From contig DATGKF010000081.1 of the NCBI GenBank assembly GCA_035294785.1, positions 1-52,569 of the forward strand: a DNA stretch of 52,569 nt, written 5' to 3'. The first letter of the stretch is position 1, and each line of letters begins with the position of its first letter. Shown piece after piece: positions 8,000 to 16,464 of the stretch. The notes under the pieces are model-generated. The model did no database searches, was not told the DNA's origin, and saw only the letters and a list, made by a program, of their open reading frames with translations. Position numbers and translations under genes: made by a program. This DNA is from Poindextera sp035294785. Its GTDB lineage: Bacteria > Pseudomonadota > Alphaproteobacteria > Caulobacterales > Caulobacteraceae.

Positions 8000-8889
8000 C
8001 CGCGCGCCGGCCAGAGGCGCTCGACGGCCAGTCCCTTCGCCTCGATGGCCGCGATCGCGGTCTCGTCGCCGGCCACCCAGACCACCTGAAGGCCGGCGCC
8101 GACGAACCCGGCGAGCGCGCCCGCATCCGCTACGGCCGGCGGCAGGCGGCGGGCCTCGCGGCGGGCGAGCCTCAGCGTCGCCTCAGCGGCGCCGTCGTCG
8201 GCGACCAGCACGTCGGCCTGCGACAGGGCTCGGGCGGCGCGCAGGCTGATCAGGTCGCTCTGGCCGGCGTCGATGACGAGGACGACGCGGCCGACCCGTG
8301 GCGCGCGCGCGTCCCATGCGTCCAGCGACCGCTCCAGCAGGCGGCGCGCCTCGGCCATGTCGCCGGCCATCGCCGCTTGGGCGGCCGGCCCGCCGAGCGC
8401 CTCGCGCAGAAAAGCGCGGCGGTCGTCGAGATCGGGCAGGGCCTCGCGCAGCTTGCCGCGCAGGCCGCCGAACAGGGCCGCGACCCGCCCGGCGCCCTCG
8501 GGAATGCGCGCCTCGAGATCGTTGCGCAGCAGCGCCGCGAGCAGCGGCGAGGCGCCGCTGGTGCCAACCGCCGCGACCACCGCGCCCCGGTCCACCAGCG
8601 CCGGAGTCATGAAGTCGGACAGCGCCGGATGGTCGACAACGTTCACGACCGCGCCGGCGGCCCGGGCGGCGTGCGCGGCCTGCTCGCGGAAAGCGGCGTC
8701 TCCGGCGCAGATGAAGACGAGGCTCGCGCCGGCGTAAGCGTCCGGCTCCAGCGCCCGGTCCACGGCGACGCGAACCACGGTCGCCGGCGCGCCCGCGAAC
8801 AGCCGCGCCTTGGCCTCGGCCGGCTCGCCCTCGCCGACGATGACGACCGTCTTGCCGGCGAGCGGAAAGAAGGCGGGAAAGGCGTCCAT
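7996..8889 (-). CDS. Siroheme synthase-like protein (CysG N-terminal domain with decayed methyltransferase)
   Basis: A 297-residue protein. Residues 1 to about 200 match the precorrin-2 dehydrogenase/sirohydrochlorin ferrochelatase half of CysG: FPAFFPLAGKTVVIVGEGEPAEAKARLF, the serine-bearing GTSGASPLLAALLRNDLE, then an all-helical dimerisation part. Residues about 203-297 resemble a shortened SUMT (uroporphyrinogen III methyltransferase) domain. The usual GPGDP-type loop reads DAGQSD, the RLKGGDP loop reads WVAGDE, and the central and C-terminal parts are gone. E. coli CysG is about 457 residues. I expect dehydrogenase/chelatase activity only, with the methyltransferase step supplied elsewhere. 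Confidence 0.8.
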   Translation of the reverse strand: MDAFPAFFPLAGKTVVIVGEGEPAEAKARLFAGAPATVVRVAVDRALEPDAYAGASLVFICAGDAAFREQAAHAARAAGAVVNVVDHPALSDFMTPALVDRGAVVAAVGTSGASPLLAALLRNDLEARIPEGAGRVAALFGGLRGKLREALPDLDDRRAFLREALGGPAAQAAMAGDMAEARRLLERSLDAWDARAPRVGRVVLVIDAGQSDLISLRAARALSQADVLVADDGAAEATLRLARREARRLPPAVADAGALAGFVGAGLQVVWVAGDETAIAAIEAKGLAVERLWPARG

Positions 8890-8995
8890 GCGCCCGCCAG
8901 CCTAACCGATCCGGCCGCCGGCGTCTTTTTCCACTCGCGCGCGACTGAGCGGTGTTAAGTTCGCCGCAAATCACCGGCGCGCGGGAGGAACGGGC

Positions 8996-9454
8996 GTGGC
9001 GACCAATCTCAACATCAACGGCCAGACCTACGCCGTGCAGGCGGCGCCCGAGACGCCTCTGCTCTGGGTGCTGCGCGACGAGCTGAAGCTCACGGGCACC
9101 AAGTACGGCTGCGGCATCGCCCAATGCGGGGCCTGCACGGTGCATGCGGACGGCAAGGCCATCCGCTCGTGCCAGACACCCGTCGCCCAGGCGGCGGCGA
9201 TGAAGATCACCACCATCGAGGGGCTGGGTGGGACGCACCCGGTGCAGGCCGCCTGGATCAAGCATGACGTGCCGCAGTGCGGCTACTGCCAGTCCGGACA
9301 GATCATGTCGGCGACCGCGCTGCTCAGCGACAACCCGCACCCCAGCGACGACGACATCGACAAGGCCATGAGCGGCAACATCTGTCGGTGCGGGACCTAC
9401 CAGCGCATCCGCGCCGCCATCCACGCCGCCGGCCAGCCGGGAGCCGCCGCATGA
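8996..9454 (+). CDS. iorA: IorA-type [2Fe-2S] subunit of a molybdenum hydroxylase
   Basis: A 152-residue small subunit carrying two [2Fe-2S] clusters that pass electrons from the molybdenum site. The plant-type cluster uses Cys39, Cys44, Cys47 and Cys59 (YGCGIAQCGACTVH...SC). The second, all-helical cluster uses Cys95, Cys98, Cys130 and Cys132 (QCGYCQSGQ...GNICRCGTY). The start is GTG 8996, with a strong GGGAGGAA 6 nt upstream. The stop overlaps the iorB ATG by 4 nt. The family covers isoquinoline 1-oxidoreductase and periplasmic aldehyde dehydrogenases, so the substrate is open. Confidence 0.9.
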   Translation: MATNLNINGQTYAVQAAPETPLLWVLRDELKLTGTKYGCGIAQCGACTVHADGKAIRSCQTPVAQAAAMKITTIEGLGGTHPVQAAWIKHDVPQCGYCQSGQIMSATALLSDNPHPSDDDIDKAMSGNICRCGTYQRIRAAIHAAGQPGAAA

Positions 9455-11634
9455 ACGCCATCAGCAAGATCGCGCGGCCATCGCGCCGCGCCGTCGTCAT
9501 CGGCGCCGGGCTGGTCGGCGGGGCGCTGGTGGTGGGCTGCTCGCCGAAGGACATGGCCGGACTGGTCTCGATGGGCTCGCCCGACCTGCACCTCGGGCCG
9601 TTCGGACCCTTCATCAAGATCGACCCGGACGGGTCGGTGACGGTGATGAACAAGCACCAGGAGATGGGCCAGGGGAACCATGCGGGCCTGGCCGCCCTGA
9701 TCGCCGAGGAGCTCGACGCCGACTGGGACAAGGTCAAGGTGACGCCATCGGCGGCCAACGCCAAGCTTTACGCCAACACCTTGTTCGGCGTGCAGGGCAC
9801 CGGCGGCTCGACGGCGATGGCCAACTCCTGGCTCCAGTACCGGCAGGCGGGCGCCGCGGCGCGAGCGATGCTGTTGCAGGCGGCGGCGACCCGCTGGGGC
9901 GTCGATGCGGCGACGCTCAGCGTCGCCGACGGCGTCGTCAGCCACGCCGCTTCGAACCGCACGGCCGCGTTCGGCGACCTGCTGACCGATGCGGCCAAGG
10001 TTGCGCCGCCACAGGCGCCGAAGCTGAAGGACGCCAAGGATTTCAAGCTGATCGGCACGATGAGGGTGGCGCGCAAGGATACGCCGGCCAAGAGCACCGG
10101 GGTCGCCCGCTACACCCAGGACGTCCACCTGCCGGACATGTTGACCGCAGTGGTGGCCCATTCGCCGCGCTTCGGCGGCCAGCCGGCGTCGTTCGACGCC
10201 ACGGCGGCGAAGGCCGTTCCTGGCGTCGTCGACGTGGTGCAGCTGCCGACCGGCGTCGCCGTCATCGCGAACTCGACCTACGCCGCCCGCACCGGGCGCG
10301 ACGCGCTGCGCGTCACCTGGAACGACGACCACGCCGAGCGGCGCTCGACCGACCAGATCCTCGCCGACTATCACCGCACCGCCGCCGGCCAGGGGAGCGA
10401 GAAGGCGACCCCGTTCGAACAGCGCGGCGACGTGGCCGGCGCCTTCTCCGGCCCGCTGTTTCAGGCCAGCTACGACTTCCCTTACCTCGCCCACGCGACC
10501 ATGGAGCCGATGAACTGCGTGGCGCAGGTGAACGGCGGCAAGGTCAAGCTGACCTTCGCCTCACAGATCCAGACGCTGGACCAGATCAACACCGCCATGG
10601 TGGTCGGGACCCTGCCCGGCTCGGTCGAGATCGAGACGCTGCCCGCCGGCGGCTCGTTCGGCCGGCGCGGCAACAACCACTCTGACTACGTGGTCGAGGC
10701 GGTGCGCATCGCCAAGCACGTCGGCGGCGGCCGGCCGGTCAAGCTCGTGTGGACGCGCGAGGACGACATGACCGCGGGTCTATACCGGCCGCTGACCCAC
10801 CACGCCGTGGCGATCCGCGTCGGCGCCGACGGCTTTCCCGCCGCCTGGCGGCACCGGGTGGTCACCCAGTCGATCAGCAAGGGCGGCCTGACCGGCGGCG
10901 GCTTCGATGCTTCGACCGTCGAGGGCACAGAGGGGTCGCCCTACCTTGCAGCAACCCCGGTGGTCGACGGGGTGGTCTACATGCCGGACTTCCCGGTCAC
11001 CGTGCTCTGGTGGCGATCGGTGGGATCGACCCACACAGCCTTCGCCATGGAGCACACCATCGACCAGCTGGCGCGCAAGGCGGGCAAGGATCCGGCCGAC
11101 TATCGACGCGCCCTCTATGCGCGGGCCGGCAAGAGCGCCGACCGTCATCGCGCCGTGCTCGACCTCGCCTGCGAGAAGGCCGGCTGGGGCCAGCCGTTGC
11201 CGGCGGGAACGGCGCGGGGCCTTGCCGTCCACGCGAGCTTCGGCTCGGTGGTGGCGCAGGTCGCCGAGGTGACGATGAAGAACGGCGAGCCGCGCGTCGG
11301 CCGCGTGGTCTGCGCCATCGACTGCGGCGTCGCCATCGCGCCGGACCTTATCGCCGCCCAGATGGAGGGCGGCGTCTGCTACGGCCTATCCGCCGCGCTG
11401 TTCGGCCAGATCACGCTGAAGGACGGCGTGGTCGAGCAGACCAACTTCGACGCCTACCGCGTGCTCCGCATGAACGAAGCCCCGCACGTCGAGACCTATA
11501 TCGTCCCCTCCGCGAACCCGCCGACCGGCGCGGGCGAGCCCGGCACCCCGCCGATCGCGCCCGCGGTCGCCAACGCCCTCCTGGCGCTGAACGGGACTCC
11601 GACCTCGAGCCTGCCATTCGTCAAGCCGACCTGA
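9451..11634 (+). CDS. iorB: IorB-type molybdopterin-binding subunit of a molybdenum hydroxylase
   Basis: A 727-residue large subunit of the xanthine dehydrogenase superfamily (single-chain IorB/aldehyde dehydrogenase type). The N-terminus SRRAVVIGAGLVGGAL looks Tat-type and ends in a lipobox-like VVGC (Cys30), so the heterodimer is probably exported and possibly lipid-anchored. Cofactor-site segments visible include MNKHQEMGQGNHAG, QGTGGSTAMA, GGSFGRRGNNH and the catalytic glutamate in GAGEPGTPPIAP (about Glu696). It needs the molybdopterin cytosine dinucleotide cofactor, which the downstream mocA/moa/moe genes and xdhC can supply. It is translationally coupled to iorA. Substrate is unknown. 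Confidence 0.9.
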   Translation: MNAISKIARPSRRAVVIGAGLVGGALVVGCSPKDMAGLVSMGSPDLHLGPFGPFIKIDPDGSVTVMNKHQEMGQGNHAGLAALIAEELDADWDKVKVTPSAANAKLYANTLFGVQGTGGSTAMANSWLQYRQAGAAARAMLLQAAATRWGVDAATLSVADGVVSHAASNRTAAFGDLLTDAAKVAPPQAPKLKDAKDFKLIGTMRVARKDTPAKSTGVARYTQDVHLPDMLTAVVAHSPRFGGQPASFDATAAKAVPGVVDVVQLPTGVAVIANSTYAARTGRDALRVTWNDDHAERRSTDQILADYHRTAAGQGSEKATPFEQRGDVAGAFSGPLFQASYDFPYLAHATMEPMNCVAQVNGGKVKLTFASQIQTLDQINTAMVVGTLPGSVEIETLPAGGSFGRRGNNHSDYVVEAVRIAKHVGGGRPVKLVWTREDDMTAGLYRPLTHHAVAIRVGADGFPAAWRHRVVTQSISKGGLTGGGFDASTVEGTEGSPYLAATPVVDGVVYMPDFPVTVLWWRSVGSTHTAFAMEHTIDQLARKAGKDPADYRRALYARAGKSADRHRAVLDLACEKAGWGQPLPAGTARGLAVHASFGSVVAQVAEVTMKNGEPRVGRVVCAIDCGVAIAPDLIAAQMEGGVCYGLSAALFGQITLKDGVVEQTNFDAYRVLRMNEAPHVETYIVPSANPPTGAGEPGTPPIAPAVANALLALNGTPTSSLPFVKPT

Positions 11635-11662
11635 CCTGCCGCCAGGGCGGACCGGCCATGTC

Positions 11663-11744
11663 CGATTCGACCGCCAAGGTCGCCAAGCGCGCCAAGAACG
11701 ACCCGCGCGGCTTGGCGAACTTGGCGCGCTTGGCGGTTAAATCG
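11663..11744. repeat. Large imperfect palindrome built of GCCAAG/CTTGGC units
   Basis: The left arm 11663-11696 carries CCGCCAAG and two further GCCAAG units. The right arm 11711-11744 carries the reverse complement (CTTGGCG units ending in GGCGG). By eye 28 of 34 positions pair across a 14-nt loop, and the CGATT/AATCG ends also match. It fills most of the gap between iorB and the nitronate monooxygenase-like gene. It resembles the CTTGGCG-type intergenic repeats I recall from other proteobacterial genomes and could serve as a transcript-end hairpin. No second copy is present in this window. Confidence 0.7.
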
Positions 11745-11825
11745 AGCGCTTCCGCCGGGTCAGGCCGTTGACGGAGTGGCTGCTCCGGCGCTTGTTCGGG
11801 CGAACGCCAAAGTCGAGGACCGCCG

Positions 11826-12959
11826 ATGAAATCGCCGATCTGCGAGATGCTGGGGATCGAGTTTCCCCTGTTCGCCTTCAGCCACTGCCGCGACGTGGTC
11901 GCCGCCGTCAGCCGCGCCGGCGGCTTTGGCGTGCTGGGCGCAACCGGCCACACGCCGCAGTCGGTGCACACGGAACTGAAGTGGATCGACGAGCACGTCG
12001 ACGGCAAGCCCTATGGCATCGATATCCTGGCGCCGGAGAACATGGCCACCGCCGGCGAAAAGGGCGTCACCTACAATTCGCTGAAGAGCCGCGTGCCGCA
12101 GGAGCACCGGGACTTCGCCGCCAAGTTGCTCGCGCAGGCGGGCGTCGAGCCGCTGGTCGCCGAGGTGTCGGACGACCGCGCACAGCCTTTCGATCCCGAA
12201 CTGGCCATGCGCACGCTGGAGGCGGCGTTCGAGCACCCGATCAAGCTGATCGCCAATGCGCTGGGCGTGCCGCCGCCCGAGATGATCGAGATGGGCAAGA
12301 AGCACGGGGTTCCCGTGGCCGCCCTGGTCGGCGCCAAGGAGCACGCCATCCGCCAGGTCGCCGCCGGCGTCGACATCCTGGTCGTCCAGGGCACGGAGGC
12401 CGGCGGGCACTGCGGGGAGGTGACCACCATGGTGCTGGTGCCGGAGGTGATCCGCGCGGTGAGGAAGATCCGCGACGTGCCGGTGCTGGCCGCCGGCGGC
12501 ATCATGACCGGCGAGCAGATGGCCGCCTGCATGGCCATGGGCGCGGCCGGCGTCTGGACCGGTTCGGTCTGGCTCGCCACCGTCGAGAGCGAGACCTCTG
12601 AGATTTTCCGCCAGAAGATGATCGAGGCGGGCAGCCGCGATGCGGTGCGGGTGCGCACGCGCACCGGCAAGCCGGCCCGCCAACTCCGCTCGGCCTGGAC
12701 CGAGGCCTGGGATCGCAGCCCCGACAGCCCCGGCCCGCTGCCGATGCCGCTGATGACGCTGGTGAGCGAGAATGCCCTGCGCTCGGTGAACCGCGCCGCG
12801 GAAGCCGGCAACGAGAAGGCGCGCGAAATGGTCACCTATTTCGTCGGCCAGGGCGTCGGTCTGATCGACAGCGTCCGCTCGGCCGGCCAGGTGGTGCAGG
12901 AGTTCAAGGAGGAGTTCCTCGAAGCCGTCGAGCACATGAACGCCCTGCTCGAGGACTAG
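11826..12959 (+). CDS. Nitronate monooxygenase / 2-nitropropane dioxygenase-like flavoprotein
   Basis: A 377-residue FMN-dependent TIM-barrel protein. The barrel begins PICEMLGIEFPLF, and the phosphate/flavin segment is VVQGTEAGGHCGE (QGTEAGGH at 188-195), followed by VLAAGGIMTGEQMAACMAMGAAGVWTGS. These are hallmarks of the NPD/FabK-like group. The C-terminal 100 residues extend beyond the barrel. It lies alone between the 11.7-kb palindrome and mocA, with its TAG overlapping the mocA stop (CTAG). Real substrates could be nitronates or an unrelated enoyl compound. Confidence 0.85.
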   Translation: MKSPICEMLGIEFPLFAFSHCRDVVAAVSRAGGFGVLGATGHTPQSVHTELKWIDEHVDGKPYGIDILAPENMATAGEKGVTYNSLKSRVPQEHRDFAAKLLAQAGVEPLVAEVSDDRAQPFDPELAMRTLEAAFEHPIKLIANALGVPPPEMIEMGKKHGVPVAALVGAKEHAIRQVAAGVDILVVQGTEAGGHCGEVTTMVLVPEVIRAVRKIRDVPVLAAGGIMTGEQMAACMAMGAAGVWTGSVWLATVESETSEIFRQKMIEAGSRDAVRVRTRTGKPARQLRSAWTEAWDRSPDSPGPLPMPLMTLVSENALRSVNRAAEAGNEKAREMVTYFVGQGVGLIDSVRSAGQVVQEFKEEFLEAVEHMNALLED

Positions 12960-13606
12960 GGCCGAGCGCTGCCGTTCAGATCGCCGCGCACATCCACGTC
13001 ATAAAGGACCCCGTCGTCCGGCGCGGGTGCGAGCGCCAGTTTGTCGCCCAGGCCGGCGAGCAGGCTCCCCGCGCCTTTGTCGCCTTCGAGGCCGAGCAAC
13101 GCAGGCAAGAGCGCGCGGCCGAACAGCACCGGGTGGCCGCGCTGACCATTCCAGACCGGCGCCGCTGCGGTCGCTCCGGCCGCCAGCGCCTCGGCCAGGG
13201 GGGCCAACACGGCCGTCGGGATGCGCGGCATGTCGCCGAGAAAGAGGAAGCATCCGGCGCAGTCGGGCGGCAGGCTGGCGACCCCGGCCTTGAGCGAGGC
13301 CGAGAGGCCGCGCGCGTGCTCGCTCGCATGCACCAGCGTCAGGCGAGCCGGCGCGCCGAGCGCGGCGAACACCGCACGGGCGGCGGCCGGAACGCCCGTA
13401 TCGGCGCCCCACACCACCGTCACCGTGCGCACCGGCGCGGCGGCGGCGGCGGCGAGCGCGCCGGCGATCAGCGGCCGCCCGTCCGGCATGGTCGCGGTCA
13501 GCTTGCCGCCGCCGAAGCGCGAGCCGAAACCGGCGGCCAGAACCACCGCCTCCAACGCGCCCCCTGTCGCCAAGCGCTCTTCCCCTCTATCTAGTCGAGT
13601 CTCCAT
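12956..13606 (-). CDS. mocA: Molybdenum cofactor cytidylyltransferase-like (MocA/MobA-like NTP transferase)
   Basis: A nucleotidyltransferase of about 216 residues with the family motif VVLAAGFGSRFGGGKL, a central LFLGDMPRI metal-binding segment and GQRGHPVLFG. MocA joins CMP to Mo-molybdopterin to give the cytosine dinucleotide used by xanthine dehydrogenase-type enzymes, which fits iorAB and xdhC nearby. The start is uncertain. The ATG at 13606 overlaps the divergent moaA ATG (CATG at 13604-13607), with only a weak AGGG upstream. A TTG at 13573 has a better GAGGGG 8 nt upstream and still leaves the conserved motif intact. Confidence 0.82.
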   Translation of the reverse strand: METRLDRGEERLATGGALEAVVLAAGFGSRFGGGKLTATMPDGRPLIAGALAAAAAAPVRTVTVVWGADTGVPAAARAVFAALGAPARLTLVHASEHARGLSASLKAGVASLPPDCAGCFLFLGDMPRIPTAVLAPLAEALAAGATAAAPVWNGQRGHPVLFGRALLPALLGLEGDKGAGSLLAGLGDKLALAPAPDDGVLYDVDVRGDLNGSARP

Positions 13607-14642
13607 GACGCCCTACGACGACGCCCAGCCCCGGTCCACAGCCGCCAAGCCGCCCCTGATCGATGGGTTCGGCCGCGCGGTCACCTACCTGCGCGTCTCG
13701 GTCACCGACCGCTGCGACCTCAGATGCGTCTATTGCATGGCCGAGCACATGACCTTCCTGCCGAAGGCCGAGGTTCTGACGCTGGAGGAGCTCGACCAGA
13801 TCGCCTCCGCCTTCGTGGCCATGGGGGTGAAGAAGCTCCGCCTGACTGGCGGCGAGCCCTTGATGCGCAAAGGGATCATGACGCTGGTCGAGAGCCTCTC
13901 CCGGCATTTGAAGAGCGGCGCGCTGGACGAACTCACGCTGACCACGAACGCCACTCGTTTGGCCGAATTCGCGCCCGACCTTGCGCGCCTTGGCGTGCGC
14001 CGTGTGAACGTCTCCCTGGACACCCTGAAACCCGATCTCTTCCGCCGCATCACCCGCGGCGGCGACCTCGCCAAGGTGCTGGCCGGCGTCGAGGCCGCGC
14101 AGGCGGCGGGGCTGGCGATCAAGATCAACAGCGTCGCGCTGCTGCACGACAACCACGCCGAAATCCCGGAAATCATCGGTTGGGCGCATGGACGCGGCAT
14201 GGACATGACGCTGATCGAGACCATGCCCATGGGCGAGGTCGAGGCCGATCGCACCGAGCAGTTTCTCTCGCTGGCCGACGTCCGCCAGGAGCTGGAAAGC
14301 TACTGGACGCTGACCGACCTGCCGCTCACGACCGGCGGCCCGGCCCGCTACGTGCGCATCGCCGAGACCGGCGGGCGGCTGGGGTTCATCACCCCGCTCA
14401 GTCACAACTTCTGCGAGGGCTGCAACCGGGTGCGGCTGACCTGCACCGGCACGCTGCACTCCTGCCTCGGCCGCGAGGACGCGAGCGACCTGCGCGCGGT
14501 GCTGCGCGGCGGCGCCGGCGCCGACGGGCTCGACGCCGCCATCCGCGCCGCCATCGACGCCAAGCCCAAGGGCCACGACTTCCACATCGAGCGCGGCGCG
14601 CGGCCTGCGGTCGCCCGCTACATGTCGACGACGGGCGGCTGA
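13605..14642 (+). CDS. moaA: GTP 3',8-cyclase MoaA
   Basis: A 345-residue radical SAM enzyme for the first step of molybdopterin synthesis. The N-terminal cluster CDLRCVYC holds Cys37, Cys41 and Cys44. The C-terminal cluster that binds GTP uses Cys270, Cys273 and Cys287 (CEGCNRVRLTC...SC). LRLTGGEPL is the SAM-binding GGEP motif, and the chain ends in the Gly-Gly tail needed for activity. The ATG overlaps the start of divergent mocA and has no clear ribosome-binding site. The stop shares one base with the moaD start (TGATG). Confidence 0.95.
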   Translation: MTPYDDAQPRSTAAKPPLIDGFGRAVTYLRVSVTDRCDLRCVYCMAEHMTFLPKAEVLTLEELDQIASAFVAMGVKKLRLTGGEPLMRKGIMTLVESLSRHLKSGALDELTLTTNATRLAEFAPDLARLGVRRVNVSLDTLKPDLFRRITRGGDLAKVLAGVEAAQAAGLAIKINSVALLHDNHAEIPEIIGWAHGRGMDMTLIETMPMGEVEADRTEQFLSLADVRQELESYWTLTDLPLTTGGPARYVRIAETGGRLGFITPLSHNFCEGCNRVRLTCTGTLHSCLGREDASDLRAVLRGGAGADGLDAAIRAAIDAKPKGHDFHIERGARPAVARYMSTTGG

Positions 14643-14884
14643 TGCGCGTCCTTTTGTTCGGCCGCCTCGCCGACGTGGCCGGCTGGCGCGAACAGACGAT
14701 CGATCCCCCGCCCGCGACCCTGTCCGCGCTCAAGACGCTCCTGTCTGCGGCCAACGCCGCGCTCGGCGAAGCACTGGGCGGCAAAGGCGTGCAGGTCGCC
14801 GTCGACAAGGCGATCGTGCGTGGCGACGCGGCCCTCGGGCGCGGCGCTGAGGTCGCTTTCCTCGCCCCCATGAGCGGCGGGTGA
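14642..14884 (+). CDS. moaD: Molybdopterin synthase sulfur carrier subunit MoaD
   Basis: An 80-residue ubiquitin-fold protein ending in the diagnostic Gly-Gly (PMSGG), whose C-terminal thiocarboxylate supplies sulfur to molybdopterin synthase. It opens MRVLLFGRLADVAG and has EVAFLAPMSGG at the end. It starts one base into the moaA stop and overlaps moaE by 4 nt (GTGA), giving tight coupling with its partner subunit MoaE. Confidence 0.93.
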   Translation: MRVLLFGRLADVAGWREQTIDPPPATLSALKTLLSAANAALGEALGGKGVQVAVDKAIVRGDAALGRGAEVAFLAPMSGG

Positions 14885-15327
14885 GCGTCCGCCTTGCCCG
14901 CGAACCGTTCGAACCCGGCGCGCTCCTCGCCGACTTCTGCCGCGGCCGCGCCGAAACCGGGGCCGTTGTGACGTTCACCGGCATCGCGCGCGCCTCGTCG
15001 GGCGCCGTCGAGCGGCTGGAGCTCGAGGCCTATCCCGGATTCACGGACGCCGAAATCGCGCGCATGGCCGACGCGGCGGTCGCCCGCTTCGCCCTCGACG
15101 ACGTGCTGATCGTGCACCGCTGGGGCGAGATCTCGCCGGGCGAGGCGATCGTCTTCGTCGCCACCGCCGCCGCCCACCGCCGCGCCGCCTTCGACGCCGC
15201 CGACCACCTCATGGACTACCTGAAGAGCCGCGCGCCCTTCTGGAAGAAGGAACACGGGCCAGCCGGCGCCCGTTGGATCGAACCGACGGAGCAGGACCTC
15301 GCGGACGCCGAGCGGTGGGACTCCTGA
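14881..15327 (+). CDS. moaE: Molybdopterin synthase catalytic subunit MoaE
   Basis: A 148-residue subunit that converts cyclic pyranopterin to molybdopterin with MoaD. VTFTGIAR, LELEAYP, VHRWGEI and AAAHRRAAFDA are family blocks. The catalytic lysines appear as Lys115 and Lys122 in MDYLKSRAPFWKKE. It starts at GTG 14881, overlapping moaD by 4 nt. A compact hairpin follows just after the stop, so this may be the end of the moaA-moaD-moaE unit. Confidence 0.94.
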   Translation: MSVRLAREPFEPGALLADFCRGRAETGAVVTFTGIARASSGAVERLELEAYPGFTDAEIARMADAAVARFALDDVLIVHRWGEISPGEAIVFVATAAAHRRAAFDAADHLMDYLKSRAPFWKKEHGPAGARWIEPTEQDLADAERWDS

Positions 15328-15333
15328 GAGTCC

Positions 15334-15357
15334 CCTCCCCGCCTTGCGGGGCGAGGG
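15334..15357 (+). terminator. GC-rich hairpin after moaE
   Basis: CCCCGC (15337-15342), loop CTT, GCGGGG (15346-15351) form a perfect six-pair stem that can be extended by CCT/AGG across a 2-nt bulge. It starts 10 nt past the moaE stop and lies about 75 nt before moaB. There is no T-tract, so it may be a transcript-end structure or one copy of a common intergenic palindrome rather than a classical terminator. Confidence 0.5.
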
Positions 15358-15430
15358 TTCGAGCCGGTCTGGCGCCTTTGTTGTGTGATCGCCCGCCGCT
15401 AAGATGCCGTCTGCACCGCGGAGCCCACGC

Positions 15431-15985
15431 ATGAACGCCCCCGTTGTCGCCCCTGGCGGCAGAATCGACGAGAACCTGACGTTGACGCCGGTGAAGATCG
15501 CCGTGCTGACCGTTTCCGACACGCGCGACGAAGAGAGCGACACCTCCGGCCATGTGCTGGCCGAGCGGATCACCGGCGCCGGGCACGCCCTGGCCGATCG
15601 GGCGATCGTGCCGGACGACAAGACTCGCATCCGCGAGCAGGTGATGGCCTGGGCGGCGTCGGGCGAGGTCGACGTGATCCTGACCACCGGTGGCACGGGG
15701 CTCACCGGCCGCGACGTGACGCCGGACGCGATCGAGCCTTTGTTTTCCAAGCGCATCGACGGCTTTTCGGTGATCTTCCACCTCGTCAGCTACCAGACCG
15801 TCGGCCTCTCGACGCTGCAGTCGCGCGCCACCGCTGGGCTGATCGGCGACGTCTTCGTCTTTTGCATGCCCGGCTCGAACGGAGCGGTGAAGGACGGCTG
15901 GGACAAGGTGATCGCGCCGCAGCTCGACAGCCGCCACCGCCCCTGCAACTTCGTCGAGATCATGCCGCGCCTTTTGGAATCGTGA
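15431..15985 (+). CDS. moaB: Molybdenum cofactor biosynthesis protein MoaB/Mog-like
   Basis: A 184-residue molybdopterin adenylyltransferase-like protein. The core has VLTVSDTRDEESDTSG, VILTTGGTGLTGRDVTPDA and VFCMPGSNGAVKDGWD, all standard for the MoaB/MogA fold. The first 20 residues are a variable lead. The ATG at 15431 is preferred; an in-frame ATG at 15404 would add nine residues and has no better context. The stop overlaps the moaC GTG by 4 nt, so moaB-moaC-moeA form a coupled second unit. Confidence 0.92.
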   Translation: MNAPVVAPGGRIDENLTLTPVKIAVLTVSDTRDEESDTSGHVLAERITGAGHALADRAIVPDDKTRIREQVMAWAASGEVDVILTTGGTGLTGRDVTPDAIEPLFSKRIDGFSVIFHLVSYQTVGLSTLQSRATAGLIGDVFVFCMPGSNGAVKDGWDKVIAPQLDSRHRPCNFVEIMPRLLES

Positions 15986-16464
15986 GCAAGCTCAGTCACA
16001 TCGGCGCGGACGGCCGCGCCAGGATGGTCGACGTGTCCGAAAAAGCCGAGACGGCGCGGACGGCGGTCGCCGCCGGCCTGGTCCGCATGGGCCCCGAGAC
16101 GCTGGCGCTGGCGCTCGCCGGCGGCGGCAAGAAGGGCGATGTGATCGCCGCCGCCGAAATCGCCGGCGTGATGGCGGCGAAGAAGACCGCCGAACTCATT
16201 CCCATGTGCCACCCGCTCAGCCTGTCGAAAGTGGCCGTGCAGGTGTCGAAGGACGCCGGCGGGGCGGGCCTGGCGGTGATAGCCGAGGTCAAGACCACCG
16301 GACCGACCGGCGTCGAGATGGAAGCGCTGACGGCGGTCTCGGTCGCGTGCCTCACGCTCTACGACATGCTGAAAAGCGCCGACAAAGCCATGACCATCGA
16401 TGCGGTGCGGCTGATCTCGAAGACCGGCGGCGCATCGGGCGCCTTCCGTCGCGAGGGCGCATGA
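15982..16464 (+). CDS. moaC: Cyclic pyranopterin monophosphate synthase MoaC
   Basis: A 160-residue enzyme acting with MoaA to form cyclic pyranopterin. It has the family blocks MVDVSEKAETARTAVA, KKTAELIPMCHPL, TTGPTGVEMEALTAVSVA and the C-terminal DAVRLISKTGG with its catalytic lysine. The GTG start at 15982 overlaps the moaB stop (GTGA) and gives the standard family length. The stop overlaps the moeA ATG by 4 nt. Confidence 0.95.
   Translation: MSKLSHIGADGRARMVDVSEKAETARTAVAAGLVRMGPETLALALAGGGKKGDVIAAAEIAGVMAAKKTAELIPMCHPLSLSKVAVQVSKDAGGAGLAVIAEVKTTGPTGVEMEALTAVSVACLTLYDMLKSADKAMTIDAVRLISKTGGASGAFRREGA

Noticed and set aside
15346..15372. A GGGTTCGAGCC stretch after moaE resembles a tRNA T-arm.
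   Set aside because: No matching acceptor stem, D-arm or anticodon arm can be built around it. It is better explained by the intergenic hairpin and its flank.
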